A DNA stretch of 64,000 bases from Streptomyces djakartensis (GTDB lineage: Bacteria > Actinomycetota > Actinomycetes > Streptomycetales > Streptomycetaceae), in the NCBI RefSeq assembly GCF_014651075.1, contig NZ_BMWE01000003.1, positions 248,001-312,000 on the forward strand, written 5' to 3'. Below, piece after piece: positions 16,594 through 24,668 of the stretch; within the stretch, counting starts at the first letter, position 1, and each line of letters begins with the position of its first letter. The translations under genes and the position numbers were made by a program. The notes under the pieces were generated by a model. The model was not told where the DNA came from. It ran no database searches and saw nothing but the letters and a program-made list of their open reading frames with translations.

Positions 16594-17223
16594 ATGACGA
16601 GCACCTTTCCCAACGTCTCCATCAGCACGGAGCGGTTGGTACTGCGCCCCCTCGACGAGCCGGACATCCAGTCGTTCACCGACATGATGAACGACGAGCT
16701 CGTCACCACGTGGACGACCGTCCCGCGCCCCTACACCGAGGCCCACGCCCGCTCCTGGATCACCGAACAGGCTCCCGCCGAACGCGCCGAGGGCCGTGGC
16801 ATCGTCTTCGCCGTCGCCGAGTTCCTCACTCAGCGGCTCGTCGGCGTCGTCCACCTCAAGAACACCGACTGGCGGGTCCGCTCCAGCGAGATCTCCTACG
16901 TCATCGCCCCCTGGGCCCGCGGCGAGGGCTACGCCTGTGAGGCGGCGCTGGCCACCGCGCAGTGGCTCTTCAACGACCAGAAGTTCGAGCGCCTCGAACT
17001 GCGCACCGCGGCCGACAACACCGCCTCCCAGCAGGTGGCCCAGAAGATCGGCTGCATCAGTGAGGGAGTGCTGCGCGGAGCCTGGATAGCGCGGTCCCGG
17101 CACGACGACGAGTGGACCGAGGTGCGCACCGACCTCATCGTCTGGAGCCTGCTCCCCGAGGACCTCGACGGCGTCGGCGAGCAGTCGCCGGACGGTTTCA
17201 CGTCCTTCGGCGACTGGAACTGA
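16594..17223 (+). CDS. GNAT acetyltransferase, RimJ/RimL type
   Basis: A 209-residue protein of the ribosomal-protein N-acetyltransferase group. It begins with ISTERLVLRPLDEPDIQSF, the usual first strand of RimL-like enzymes. It continues with ISYVIAPWARGEGYACEAAL (about residues 102-121, acetyl-CoA loop) and ERLELRTAADNTASQQVAQK (about 131-150), closing with IGCISEGVLRGAW. The target is often a protein N-terminus or an aminoglycoside-like amine, and it cannot be assigned. ATG at 16594 has GGAG six bases upstream and is preferred over TTG 16582. It is monocistronic between the met operon and cobL. Confidence 0.85.
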   Translation: MTSTFPNVSISTERLVLRPLDEPDIQSFTDMMNDELVTTWTTVPRPYTEAHARSWITEQAPAERAEGRGIVFAVAEFLTQRLVGVVHLKNTDWRVRSSEISYVIAPWARGEGYACEAALATAQWLFNDQKFERLELRTAADNTASQQVAQKIGCISEGVLRGAWIARSRHDDEWTEVRTDLIVWSLLPEDLDGVGEQSPDGFTSFGDWN

Positions 17224-17359
17224 CCGGACGGACCCCGCCCACCACGGCACCGCCGCCCCCCTCCGCCGTCTTCACCGGGTACTCTCACGGAGCCCGCCCG
17301 CGGGCCGCTCACCAAACGACACGCAGACGACCTGCGAGAACCCCTGGAGACTGACGACG

Positions 17360-18574
17360 ATGGCCGACCGGGTCACGGTGATCGGCTGGGACGGTTCGCC
17401 GCTGACCGCCGCGGCGCGCGCCGCCCTGAGCGCCGCCACGCTCGTGGCGGGTGCCGCCCACCACCTGGCGCTCCCGGAGGTCCCCGCCGGCGCCGAGCGC
17501 ATCCGCCTCGGCAGCGTCGCCCTCGCCGCCCGCCGTATCGCCGCCCACCGCGGCACGGCCGTCGTGCTGGCAGACGGCGACCCCGGCTTCTTCGGCGTGG
17601 TACGCACCCTGCGCGCCCCCGAATTCGGCCTCGAGGTCGAGGTCGTCCCCGCCGTCTCCTCGGTCGCCGCGGCCTTCGCCCGCGCCGGTATGCCCTGGGA
17701 CGACGCACAGGTGGTCGTCGCACACCGTCGTACCCTGCGTCGCGCGGTCAATGTGTGCCGCGCGCACACCAAGGTGGCCGTGCTCACCTCACCCGGCGCC
17801 GGCCCCGCCGAACTCGGCCTGCTTCTCGAAGGAGTCCACCGCTCCTTCGTCATCTGCGAGGAACTCGGCACCGAACGCGAGCGGGTCACCGTCGTCACCT
17901 CCGACAAGGCCGCCGACCACACCTGGCGCGACCCCAACGTCGTCATCGTCCTCGGCGGTCCGGCCCGCCCCGGCGCGGAGTCCGGCGGCTGGATCGCCGG
18001 CCGCGACCCGTCCGCCGGGCCACGTGGCTGGACCCTGCCCGCCGAGGCGTACGGCGGTGACCTCGGCGAGGGCGAGAACCAGCTGCTGCGGGACTCCCAA
18101 CTCGCCCGTCTCGGACCGCGCGTGGGCGACCTCGTGTGGGACATCGGCTGCGGCAGCGGCGCCCTCGCCGTCGAGGCCGCACGCGCCGGCGCGGCCGTCA
18201 TCGCCGTCGACAGCGACCAGGCGGCCTGCGCCCGCACCGACGCGACCGCCCGCCGTCTCGGCGTCCAGCTCCAGCTCGTGCACGGCACCGCCCCGCACAT
18301 CCTGGAGAACCTCCCCGAACCCGACGTCGTCCGCGTCGGCGGCGGGGGAGCGGCGGTCGTCTCCGCGGTGGCCGACCGTCGCCCGCAGCGCATCGTCACC
18401 CACGCCGCCACCCGTGACGCCGCCGAGCTCATCGGCCGGGACCTGACGGAGCACGGCTACGACGTCGAGTGCGCCCTGCTCCAGTCCGTCGAACTCGACA
18501 CCCGGGCCTGGACGGAGAAGGAACGGAGCGTCACGTTCCTGCTCAGCGGCGTGCTGCCGCGGCGCGGCGCCTGA
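17360..18574 (+). CDS. cobL: Precorrin-6Y C5,15-methyltransferase (CbiE-CbiT fusion)
   Basis: A 404-residue two-domain enzyme of cobalamin ring synthesis. The N-terminal CbiE part (about 1-200) is a tetrapyrrole methylase: VTVIGWDGSPL, VVLADGDPGFFGVVRTL and VPAVSSVAAAFARAGMPWDD. The C-terminal CbiT part (about 225-400) is a Rossmann methyltransferase with VWDIGCGSGALAVEAARAGA (about 260-279) binding S-adenosylmethionine. Together they methylate C5 and C15 and decarboxylate the acetate side chain at C12. The ATG at 17360 has GGAG ten bases before it. Next along are the BluB-CobT fusion and the uroporphyrinogen methyltransferase, so this is a small corrin cluster missing the rest of the pathway. 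Confidence 0.93.
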   Translation: MADRVTVIGWDGSPLTAAARAALSAATLVAGAAHHLALPEVPAGAERIRLGSVALAARRIAAHRGTAVVLADGDPGFFGVVRTLRAPEFGLEVEVVPAVSSVAAAFARAGMPWDDAQVVVAHRRTLRRAVNVCRAHTKVAVLTSPGAGPAELGLLLEGVHRSFVICEELGTERERVTVVTSDKAADHTWRDPNVVIVLGGPARPGAESGGWIAGRDPSAGPRGWTLPAEAYGGDLGEGENQLLRDSQLARLGPRVGDLVWDIGCGSGALAVEAARAGAAVIAVDSDQAACARTDATARRLGVQLQLVHGTAPHILENLPEPDVVRVGGGGAAVVSAVADRRPQRIVTHAATRDAAELIGRDLTEHGYDVECALLQSVELDTRAWTEKERSVTFLLSGVLPRRGA

Positions 18575-18941
18575 CCCCGCCGTCGTCCCCGTGATCGGTT
18601 TGTCGTACCGCGCGCGGTAGGCTGGCCGATCGCTGCACCGCACCAGGACGCCCGGCGGTTCGTCGGTCAATGTCCGGAAAACCCGCCCGTTTTGGGGTGG
18701 GTGTGGTACGGCACAACCGAAGGACACGCAACGTGGCGCAGTCCACAGCGGAACCGTCGCGGATCAAGGTGCCGTGACGGTGGTTCGGCCGCAACAATGC
18801 CAGTGAGTGGCTTTGTCGCCTTTTCCGGGCGGGCCGTTCGTGCCGCTGGGGACGCACGCTCGTTCTTCACTGTGGGGCGGTCGGTGCGCCGTTCCGGGCG
18901 AGCTGGACTGAGGAGCACTAACCGATGGGCGAGGGGTACGC
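18575..18941 (+). promoter_or_regulatory. Intergenic region upstream of the BluB-CobT gene
   Basis: These 367 bp hold no recognisable gene apart from the six-codon frame at its end. TACCGCGCGCGGTA (18606-18619) is a perfect 14-bp palindrome, and TAGGCT (18618-18623) next to it could be a -10, with TCGGTT at 18595-18600 as a weak -35 at 17 bp. I looked for the cobalamin riboswitch core and B12 box and did not find them. Confidence 0.35.
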
Positions 18942-18945
18942 ATGA
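18925..18945 (+). CDS. Six-residue mini-ORF overlapping the start of the BluB-CobT gene
   Basis: ATG 18925 opens a frame encoding MGEGYA whose TGA (18943-18945) overlaps the ATG at 18942 as ATGA. It has its own GAGGAG nine bases upstream, while GAGGGG inside it serves as the Shine-Dalgarno of the big gene. If translated, it would couple initiation of the large protein to ribosomes arriving upstream. It may also be chance. Confidence 0.35.
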   Translation: MGEGYA

Positions 18946-21900
18946 CCGACACCGGCCAGGTCCCGGGCGAGGGGCAGCCGGAGAGCGCAGGCATGGTGGA
19001 GCAGCCGGGCGCCGCCGCGCACGGTGCGTACGCCTACCTCTCCGAGGACACCGTCGAGGACGAGGAGCTGCTGCTGCCGGGCTCCCAGGGCGCCTGGGGC
19101 AACGAGGTCGCCCCGCCCGCGCCGGAGCCGGTCGTCGAGGCCGTGCACCAGCCGGGCCCGCACGAGCTCTCCGGCCGCGACAGCGGTTCGGTCGACCTCG
19201 GCGGCGTACGCCTCCCCGACCCGCCGCCCATCCCGCCCATCACTCCGCGCAGGCCCCTGCACCTCGGCCCGCCGCTGCCCGACAGCTCCGCCAGCCCGGT
19301 CCGTTCCCTCGCCGACCGCGGTCCCGCGGACGCGCCGGCGCGCCAGGCCGCGCCCGCGTCGGCCGGCCCCGAGTACCTCGACGCCCCGCGCGCCACGGAG
19401 GCGTCCTCGCCCCCGGCGGCCCCCTGGGGCGCGCAGTCGGCCCCGCAGGCCCCGGTGAGCGCCGGGGCGGCCGCTGCGGAAACGGTTGTTCCGGCTCCGC
19501 ATCCGGTGGGCGAGGCCCAGGCGGTTGCCACGAGCGCGACTACGGAGACGGGCCGGCCGGCACCGACGCACCCCACCGGCCCAGGCCCGGACGGGAGTCA
19601 GGCGGTTGCCGCCGAGGCCGCGCAGGCGACGCCCACGCAGAACCCGGAGGTTGCCGCCGAGGCCGCGCAGGTGATGCCCACGCAGAACGCGGCGGTTGCC
19701 GCCGAGGCCGCGCAGGTGATGCCCACGCAGAACGCGGCGGTTGCCGCCGAGGCCGCGCAGGCGATGCCCACGCAGAACGCGGCGGTTGCCGCCGAGGCCG
19801 CGCAGGCGATGCCCACGCAGAACGCGGCGGTTGCCGCCGAGGCCGCGCAGGTGATGCCCACGCAGAACGCGGAGGTTGCCGCCGAGGCCGCGCAGGTGAT
19901 GCCCACGCAGAACCCGGAGGTTGCCGCCGAGGCCGCGCAGGTGATGCCCACGCAGAACCCGGAGGTTGCCGGCGAGCCCGGTACGGCGGCTGCCCACCCG
20001 GGCAGCGGCCAGGTGGCCGCCCCCGCGCCCGGCGTGGCTGACGCCGCCGGCACGGGCACCGGACCGGAAGCAGATCATCCGGTAGCCGCCGAGGCCGGGC
20101 CGCCGGCGTCCGGTCAGGGCGCCGCCGCCGCTGCTGCCCCAGCCGAGGGCGGGACCGTGCCGGCGCCGGTCGTGGACGGCGCCGGCCGGGACGGCGAGCA
20201 GGCTCCGGCCGTTGCGGCTCCCGACGCCCCGGGCACGGCCGTCGCCGACGACATCGCCGACGGCGCCGGACAGGGCACGGCAGTCCCTGCCGAGGAGCAG
20301 GGCGTGGCGCCCGCCCCTGCCCCCGAGGCTGCGGTCCAGGCCCCCGAGGCGGTCCCCTTCCCGGAGGCTCCCGTCACGCCCCAGCCCACCGCCACCGCGC
20401 CCTGTGAGGCCGGCGCCGCAGAGGCGGTTGCCGAGCCCGGCACTGCCGCGCAGACACCCGGCGCGCCGGGGTCCGCCGAGCAGGTTCCGGCGGCGGGTGT
20501 TGGGCCCGAGGCCGTTGCGCCGGGTGGGGCCGTGGGCCCTGGGCAGGCAGCCGGTGATGAGCCGGAGGCGTCGGGTGTCGAGTCCGCTGTGCAGGTTCCG
20601 GCGGCGGGTGTTGGGCCCGAGGCGGTTGCGCCGGGTGGGGCCGTGGGCCCTGGGCAGGCAGCCGGTGATGAGCCGGAGGCGTCGGGTGTCGAGTCCGCTG
20701 CGCAGGTTCCGGCGGGAGGTGTTGGGCCCGAGGCGGTTGCGCCGGGTGGGGCCGTGGACCCCGCGCAGGCCGCCGGTCAGGAGCCGGAGGCCACCGCTGG
20801 CGAGTCCGCCGCGCAGCCTGCCGAGCCGATTGCCCCGCAGACCAACCCCCAGGTACCTGAGGCAACTGACGTCACGACAGTCGTCCATGAGGCGAGGCCT
20901 CCGCAGACCCCCGCCACCGAAGCACCGGCAGACGCTGCCGGGGCTACGGCCGCCGAGGCGGTGGCCCCTGCCGCGTCCGCCTCCGAGGCACCAGCAGAAG
21001 TACCGGCTCAGCCCGCTGAGGCCGCACCCGCTCAGCCCGCCGAGACGGTCGCCCCGGCGCCCTCGGCGAAGACCCCCGCACCTGCTCAGGCACCGCACGC
21101 CGAAGCACCGGAACCGACCGCACCCGATCCGGCGGCACAGCCCGCACCTGAACCGACCGGACCCCAGCCGGCCGCACCCACGTCGGAGCCCGCGGGGAAC
21201 GTCCCCCCGCAGGCCACCGACGAGAGCGCACAGCCCGGCCTCCAGGGCCCGCAGCAGTCCCAGCCGGCCGCCGCTCAGCCGGCCCGACCCGAGGCGGAAT
21301 CCGTGGTCATCGTCCCCGCCCCCCGCGAGGGCGACACCGAACTCGTACAGAACGCCGACGACCTGGACACCAGGGCCGCCGAACAGGAAGACGTGGCGGA
21401 CCAGGAACGCCACGAGCCGGAGGGCACGGCCGAAGTGCCGGAAGCACGACAGCCCACCGGCCCCGCCGCACCCGGCTACGACCCCGCCGAGCGCGAGGCC
21501 GTGCTGAAGGTCATGCGCGAACGCCGTGACATCCGCAACGGCTTCCGCAGTGACCCGATCCCGCACGAGGTGCTGCTCCGCGTCCTGGAGGCCGCCCACC
21601 ACGCGCCCTCGGTAGGCCACTCGCAGCCCTGGGACTTCGTCGTCATCCGCTCCGCCGACACCCGGCGCGCGATGCACGAACTGGCCATGCGCCAGCGCGA
21701 CGCGTACGCCAAGTCCCTCCCCAAGGGCCGGGCCAAGCAGTTCAAGGAACTGAAGATCGAGGCCATCCTCGACACCCCGGTGAACATCGTCGTCACCGCC
21801 GACCCGACCCGCGGCGGCCGCCACACCCTCGGCCGCCACACCCAGCCCCAGATGGCTCCGTACTCGGCCGCCCTCGCCGTGGAGAACCTCTGGCTCGCCG

Positions 21901-23192
21901 CCCGCGCCGAAGGCCTCGGCGTCGGATGGGTCAGCTTCTTCGACGAGCGCGAGATGGTCCGCGCCCTCGGCCTGCCCGAGCACCTCGAGGTCATCGCCTA
22001 CCTGTGCGTCGGATACGTCGACGAGTTCCCGGACGAGCCCGAACTGCTGCAGGCGGGCTGGTCCAAGCGCCGCCCGCTGTCCTGGGTCGTGCACGAGGAG
22101 ACGTACGGCCGACGTGCCCTGCCCGGAGAGGAACCACACGACCTGCTCGCCGAAACCGTCGCGCAGATCCGCCCGCTCGACGCCAAGGCGCTCGGCGAGG
22201 CGTGGGAGCGTCAGAAGCGCATGACCAAGCCGGCCGGAGCGCTCGGCATGCTGGAGATCATCTCCGCGCAGCTGTCCGGCCTGTCCCGCCAGTGCCCGCC
22301 GCCCATCCCGGAGCCCGCGGCCGTCGCGATCTTCGCCGGTGACCACGGCGTGCACGCGCAGGGGGTCACCCCCTGGCCGCAGGAGGTCACCGCCCAGATG
22401 GTGGCCAACTTCCTCGGCGGCGGCGCCGTCTGCAACGCCTTCGCCACTCAGGTCGGTGCCGAGGTCTGCATCGTCGACGTGGGTGTGGCCGCCGACCTCC
22501 CGGCCACTCCCGGCCTGCTGCCCCGCAAGGTCCGGGCAGGTACCTCCGACATGACCACCGGCCCCGCGATGACCCGCGAGGAAGCCCGACAGGCCATCGA
22601 GGTGGGCATCGAGACCGCCCGCGACCTGGTCGCCGCCGGTAACAAGGCCCTGCTCACCGGTGAGATGGGGATCGGGAACACGACCGCTTCGGCCGCCCTG
22701 ATCTCCGCCTTCACGGGCGCGGATCCGGCCGAGGTCACCGGCAGGGGAACCGGCATCAACGACGAGACCCTCGCCCGCAAGACCGAGGTCGTCCGCCGTG
22801 CCCTGGAACTCCACCAGCCGGACCCGGCCGACCCGATCGGCGTGCTCGCCGCGATCGGCGGCTTCGAACACGCGGCCATCGTGGGTCTCCTCCTCGGCGG
22901 AGCGTCCCTGCGGACGCCCGTCATCCTGGACGGCGTCAGCGCCGGCGCCGCCGCCCTGGTGGCCCGCGCCATCGCCCCCGAGGTCCTGGCCGCCTGCATC
23001 GCAGGCCACCGCAGCGCCGAACCGGGCCATGTGGCCGCCCTCAACAAGCTCGGCCTGCGCCCCCTGGTCGACCTGGACCTGAGGCTGGGCGAGGGCACGG
23101 GCGCGTTGCTCGCCCTCCCGCTGGTCCAGAGCACGGCCAGGGCGATGCACGAGGTGGCGACCTTCGATTCGGCCGGAGTGACCGAGAAGTAA
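18942..23192 (+). CDS. cobT: BluB-CobT fusion with a long disordered repeat-rich N-terminus
   Basis: A 1416-residue protein. Residues 1 to about 840 are low-complexity Ala/Pro/Glu/Val-rich sequence with two tandem repeat blocks (222-341 and 514-624). About 846-1060 is a nitroreductase-fold BluB domain (MRERRDIRNGFRSDPIPHEV, HHAPSVGHSQPWDFVV, WVSFFDEREMV), which breaks reduced FMN to make 5,6-dimethylbenzimidazole. About 1068-1416 is CobT, which transfers phosphoribose from nicotinate mononucleotide to that base. It keeps IFAGDHGVHAQGVTPWPQ, the Glu in GEMGIGNTT and the Glu in LGEGTGAL, both catalytic in the family. Fusion would channel the base directly into α-ribazole phosphate for the lower ligand of cobalamin. 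GAGGGG precedes ATG 18942. The N-terminal tail has no recognised function. Confidence 0.92.
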   Translation: MTDTGQVPGEGQPESAGMVEQPGAAAHGAYAYLSEDTVEDEELLLPGSQGAWGNEVAPPAPEPVVEAVHQPGPHELSGRDSGSVDLGGVRLPDPPPIPPITPRRPLHLGPPLPDSSASPVRSLADRGPADAPARQAAPASAGPEYLDAPRATEASSPPAAPWGAQSAPQAPVSAGAAAAETVVPAPHPVGEAQAVATSATTETGRPAPTHPTGPGPDGSQAVAAEAAQATPTQNPEVAAEAAQVMPTQNAAVAAEAAQVMPTQNAAVAAEAAQAMPTQNAAVAAEAAQAMPTQNAAVAAEAAQVMPTQNAEVAAEAAQVMPTQNPEVAAEAAQVMPTQNPEVAGEPGTAAAHPGSGQVAAPAPGVADAAGTGTGPEADHPVAAEAGPPASGQGAAAAAAPAEGGTVPAPVVDGAGRDGEQAPAVAAPDAPGTAVADDIADGAGQGTAVPAEEQGVAPAPAPEAAVQAPEAVPFPEAPVTPQPTATAPCEAGAAEAVAEPGTAAQTPGAPGSAEQVPAAGVGPEAVAPGGAVGPGQAAGDEPEASGVESAVQVPAAGVGPEAVAPGGAVGPGQAAGDEPEASGVESAAQVPAGGVGPEAVAPGGAVDPAQAAGQEPEATAGESAAQPAEPIAPQTNPQVPEATDVTTVVHEARPPQTPATEAPADAAGATAAEAVAPAASASEAPAEVPAQPAEAAPAQPAETVAPAPSAKTPAPAQAPHAEAPEPTAPDPAAQPAPEPTGPQPAAPTSEPAGNVPPQATDESAQPGLQGPQQSQPAAAQPARPEAESVVIVPAPREGDTELVQNADDLDTRAAEQEDVADQERHEPEGTAEVPEARQPTGPAAPGYDPAEREAVLKVMRERRDIRNGFRSDPIPHEVLLRVLEAAHHAPSVGHSQPWDFVVIRSADTRRAMHELAMRQRDAYAKSLPKGRAKQFKELKIEAILDTPVNIVVTADPTRGGRHTLGRHTQPQMAPYSAALAVENLWLAARAEGLGVGWVSFFDEREMVRALGLPEHLEVIAYLCVGYVDEFPDEPELLQAGWSKRRPLSWVVHEETYGRRALPGEEPHDLLAETVAQIRPLDAKALGEAWERQKRMTKPAGALGMLEIISAQLSGLSRQCPPPIPEPAAVAIFAGDHGVHAQGVTPWPQEVTAQMVANFLGGGAVCNAFATQVGAEVCIVDVGVAADLPATPGLLPRKVRAGTSDMTTGPAMTREEARQAIEVGIETARDLVAAGNKALLTGEMGIGNTTASAALISAFTGADPAEVTGRGTGINDETLARKTEVVRRALELHQPDPADPIGVLAAIGGFEHAAIVGLLLGGASLRTPVILDGVSAGAAALVARAIAPEVLAACIAGHRSAEPGHVAALNKLGLRPLVDLDLRLGEGTGALLALPLVQSTARAMHEVATFDSAGVTEK
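19605..19964 (+). repeat. In-frame 45-bp tandem repeat, eight copies
   Basis: Eight consecutive 45-bp units encode VAAEAAQ-(A/V)-(T/M)-PTQN-(P/A)-(E/A), residues 222-341 of the BluB-CobT protein. Copies differ by only a few bases. The first has GCGACG where others have GTGATG or GCGATG, and the last two are identical at protein level. The length is a multiple of three, so gain or loss of units keeps the frame. Confidence 0.95.
20481..20813 (+). repeat. In-frame 111-bp tandem repeat, three copies
   Basis: Units starting at 20481, 20592 and 20703 encode a 37-residue sequence beginning QVPAAGVGPEAVAPGGAV. Copies 1 and 2 are almost identical. The third has drifted (VPAGGVG, then DPAQAAGQEPEA). 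It lies in the disordered N-terminus of the BluB-CobT protein, residues 514-624. Confidence 0.95.
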
Positions 23193-23202
23193 GCCCCCCG
23201 TG

Positions 23203-23238
23203 GGTCCCGTTGGTCCCGTAGGTCCCGTAGGTCTGCGG
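23203..23238 (+). repeat. 9-bp tandem repeat
   Basis: GGTCCCGTT, GGTCCCGTA, GGTCCCGTA and GGTCTGCGG follow one another, with a fifth looser unit after. They begin 11 bp after the BluB-CobT stop codon, in the gap before the siroheme synthase gene. Confidence 0.8.
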
Positions 23239-23363
23239 GTCCTGCGGGGCCCGCACTCCGTAACGATGCCCAGCCACCGGACACCTGTGCGCCCGACCCC
23301 ACCCGCAGCCTAAAATCCGCACGTCAGGGCCCCGAGAACCGCCACAACAGGAGCCACACCGTC

Positions 23364-24605
23364 ATGGCCGAACACCCCGCCTACCCCGTAGGCCTCCGCC
23401 TCACCGGCCGCCGCGTGGTCGTCCTCGGCGGCGGTCAGGTCGCCCAGCGCCGCCTCCCCGCCCTCATCGCGGCCGGCGCCGACGTCCATCTCGTCTCTCC
23501 CGAGGTGACCCCGTCCGTCGAGGCCATGGCCGACGCCGGCGAGATCACCTGGCACCGGCGCCGCTACGAGGAAGGCGACCTCACCGGCGCCTGGTACGCC
23601 CTGATCGCCACCGGGGACACCCAGGCCAACACCCTCGCCTCCGCCGAAGCGGAACGCCACCGCGTCTGGTGCGTCCGCTCCGACGACGCCGACGAGGCGA
23701 CGGCCTGGACCCCGGCCACCGGCCACAGCGAGGGCGTCACCATCGCCGTGCTCACCACGGACGCGCGCGGCCGCGACCCCCGGCACACCGCCGCCATCCG
23801 GGACGCCGTGGTCGAGGGCCTGCGCGACGGCACGCTCGTCGCCCCGCACCACCGCACCCGGACGCCCGGCGTCGCCCTGGTCGGTGGCGGCCCCGGCGAC
23901 CCGGACCTGATCACCGTGCGCGGGCGCCGTCTGCTCGCGGAGGCGGACGTCGTCATCGCGGACCGCCTCGGCCCGCGCGACCTTCTCGCCGAACTCCCGC
24001 CCCACGTGGAGGTGATCGACGCGGCGAAGATCCCCTACGGTCGCTACATGGCCCAGGAGGCCATCAACAACGCGCTCATCGAGCACGCGAAGCAGGGCAA
24101 GTCGGTCGTCCGTCTGAAGGGCGGCGACCCGTACGTCTTCGGCCGTGGCATGGAGGAGTTGCAGGCCCTCGCCGAGGTCGGCATCCCCTGCACGGTCGTA
24201 CCCGGGATCTCCAGCTCGATCTCGGTTCCGAGCGCGGCCGGCATCCCGGTCACCCACCGCGGGGTCGCCCACGAGTTCACCGTGGTCAGCGGCCATGTCG
24301 CACCCGACGACGAGCGCTCCCTGGTCGACTGGCCGTCTCTGGCCAGGCTGACCGGCACGCTGGTGATCCTCATGGGCGTCGACAAGATCGGAAAGATCGC
24401 CGAGACGCTCGTCGCGCACGGGAAGCCGGCCGACACCCCCGTCGCTCTGGTCCAGGAGGGCACGACGGCCGCCCAGCGCCGCGTCGACGCGACGCTGGCG
24501 ACCGTCGCCGAGACCGTCCGGGCCGAGGACGTGAAGCCCCCGGCGGTCATCGTCATCGGTGAGGTCGTGAAGGTCGGCCCCACGACTGCGGCGACAAGCG
24601 AGTAA
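23364..24605 (+). CDS. cysG: Siroheme synthase / uroporphyrinogen-III C-methyltransferase (compact CysG-like)
   Basis: A 413-residue enzyme. Residues 1 to about 115 are the precorrin-2 dehydrogenase NAD domain (LTGRRVVVLGGGQVAQRRLP). A short linker follows, and from about 171 comes the SUMT methyltransferase: ALVGGGPGDPDLITVRGRRL, GRYMAQEAINNALIEHA, VRLKGGDPYVFGRGMEEL and VVPGISSSISVPSAAGIPVT. E. coli CysG has 457 residues. The piece missing here is mainly the dimerisation/ferrochelatase insert, so iron insertion may be weak or done elsewhere. It makes precorrin-2 for both siroheme and cobalamin, which explains its place beside cobL and bluB-cobT. TAAAAT at 23311-23316 is a likely -10. AGGAG lies ten bases before the ATG. 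Confidence 0.92.
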   Translation: MAEHPAYPVGLRLTGRRVVVLGGGQVAQRRLPALIAAGADVHLVSPEVTPSVEAMADAGEITWHRRRYEEGDLTGAWYALIATGDTQANTLASAEAERHRVWCVRSDDADEATAWTPATGHSEGVTIAVLTTDARGRDPRHTAAIRDAVVEGLRDGTLVAPHHRTRTPGVALVGGGPGDPDLITVRGRRLLAEADVVIADRLGPRDLLAELPPHVEVIDAAKIPYGRYMAQEAINNALIEHAKQGKSVVRLKGGDPYVFGRGMEELQALAEVGIPCTVVPGISSSISVPSAAGIPVTHRGVAHEFTVVSGHVAPDDERSLVDWPSLARLTGTLVILMGVDKIGKIAETLVAHGKPADTPVALVQEGTTAAQRRVDATLATVAETVRAEDVKPPAVIVIGEVVKVGPTTAATSE

Positions 24606-24668
24606 CCCGGGGTAACCAACCCGTCCCGAGCCGTTGGCACCGCACCCAGGACAAGGCAGTATCACCCT

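Noticed and set aside
18575..18941. Cobalamin riboswitch ahead of the cobalamin gene
   Set aside because: No B12 box or conserved core was found on reading the region. A covariance-model search would settle it.
19605..19964. Regular repeat array considered as CRISPR
   Set aside because: Units are contiguous with no spacers, the period is a multiple of three, and the array lies inside a coding frame.
18918..23150. A 1410-codon open frame on the minus strand, antisense to the BluB-CobT gene
   Set aside because: High-GC codon bias removes stops from the complementary frame. The sense strand has two intact enzyme domains, while the antisense product is Arg/Gly/Leu-rich low complexity with no recognisable domain.
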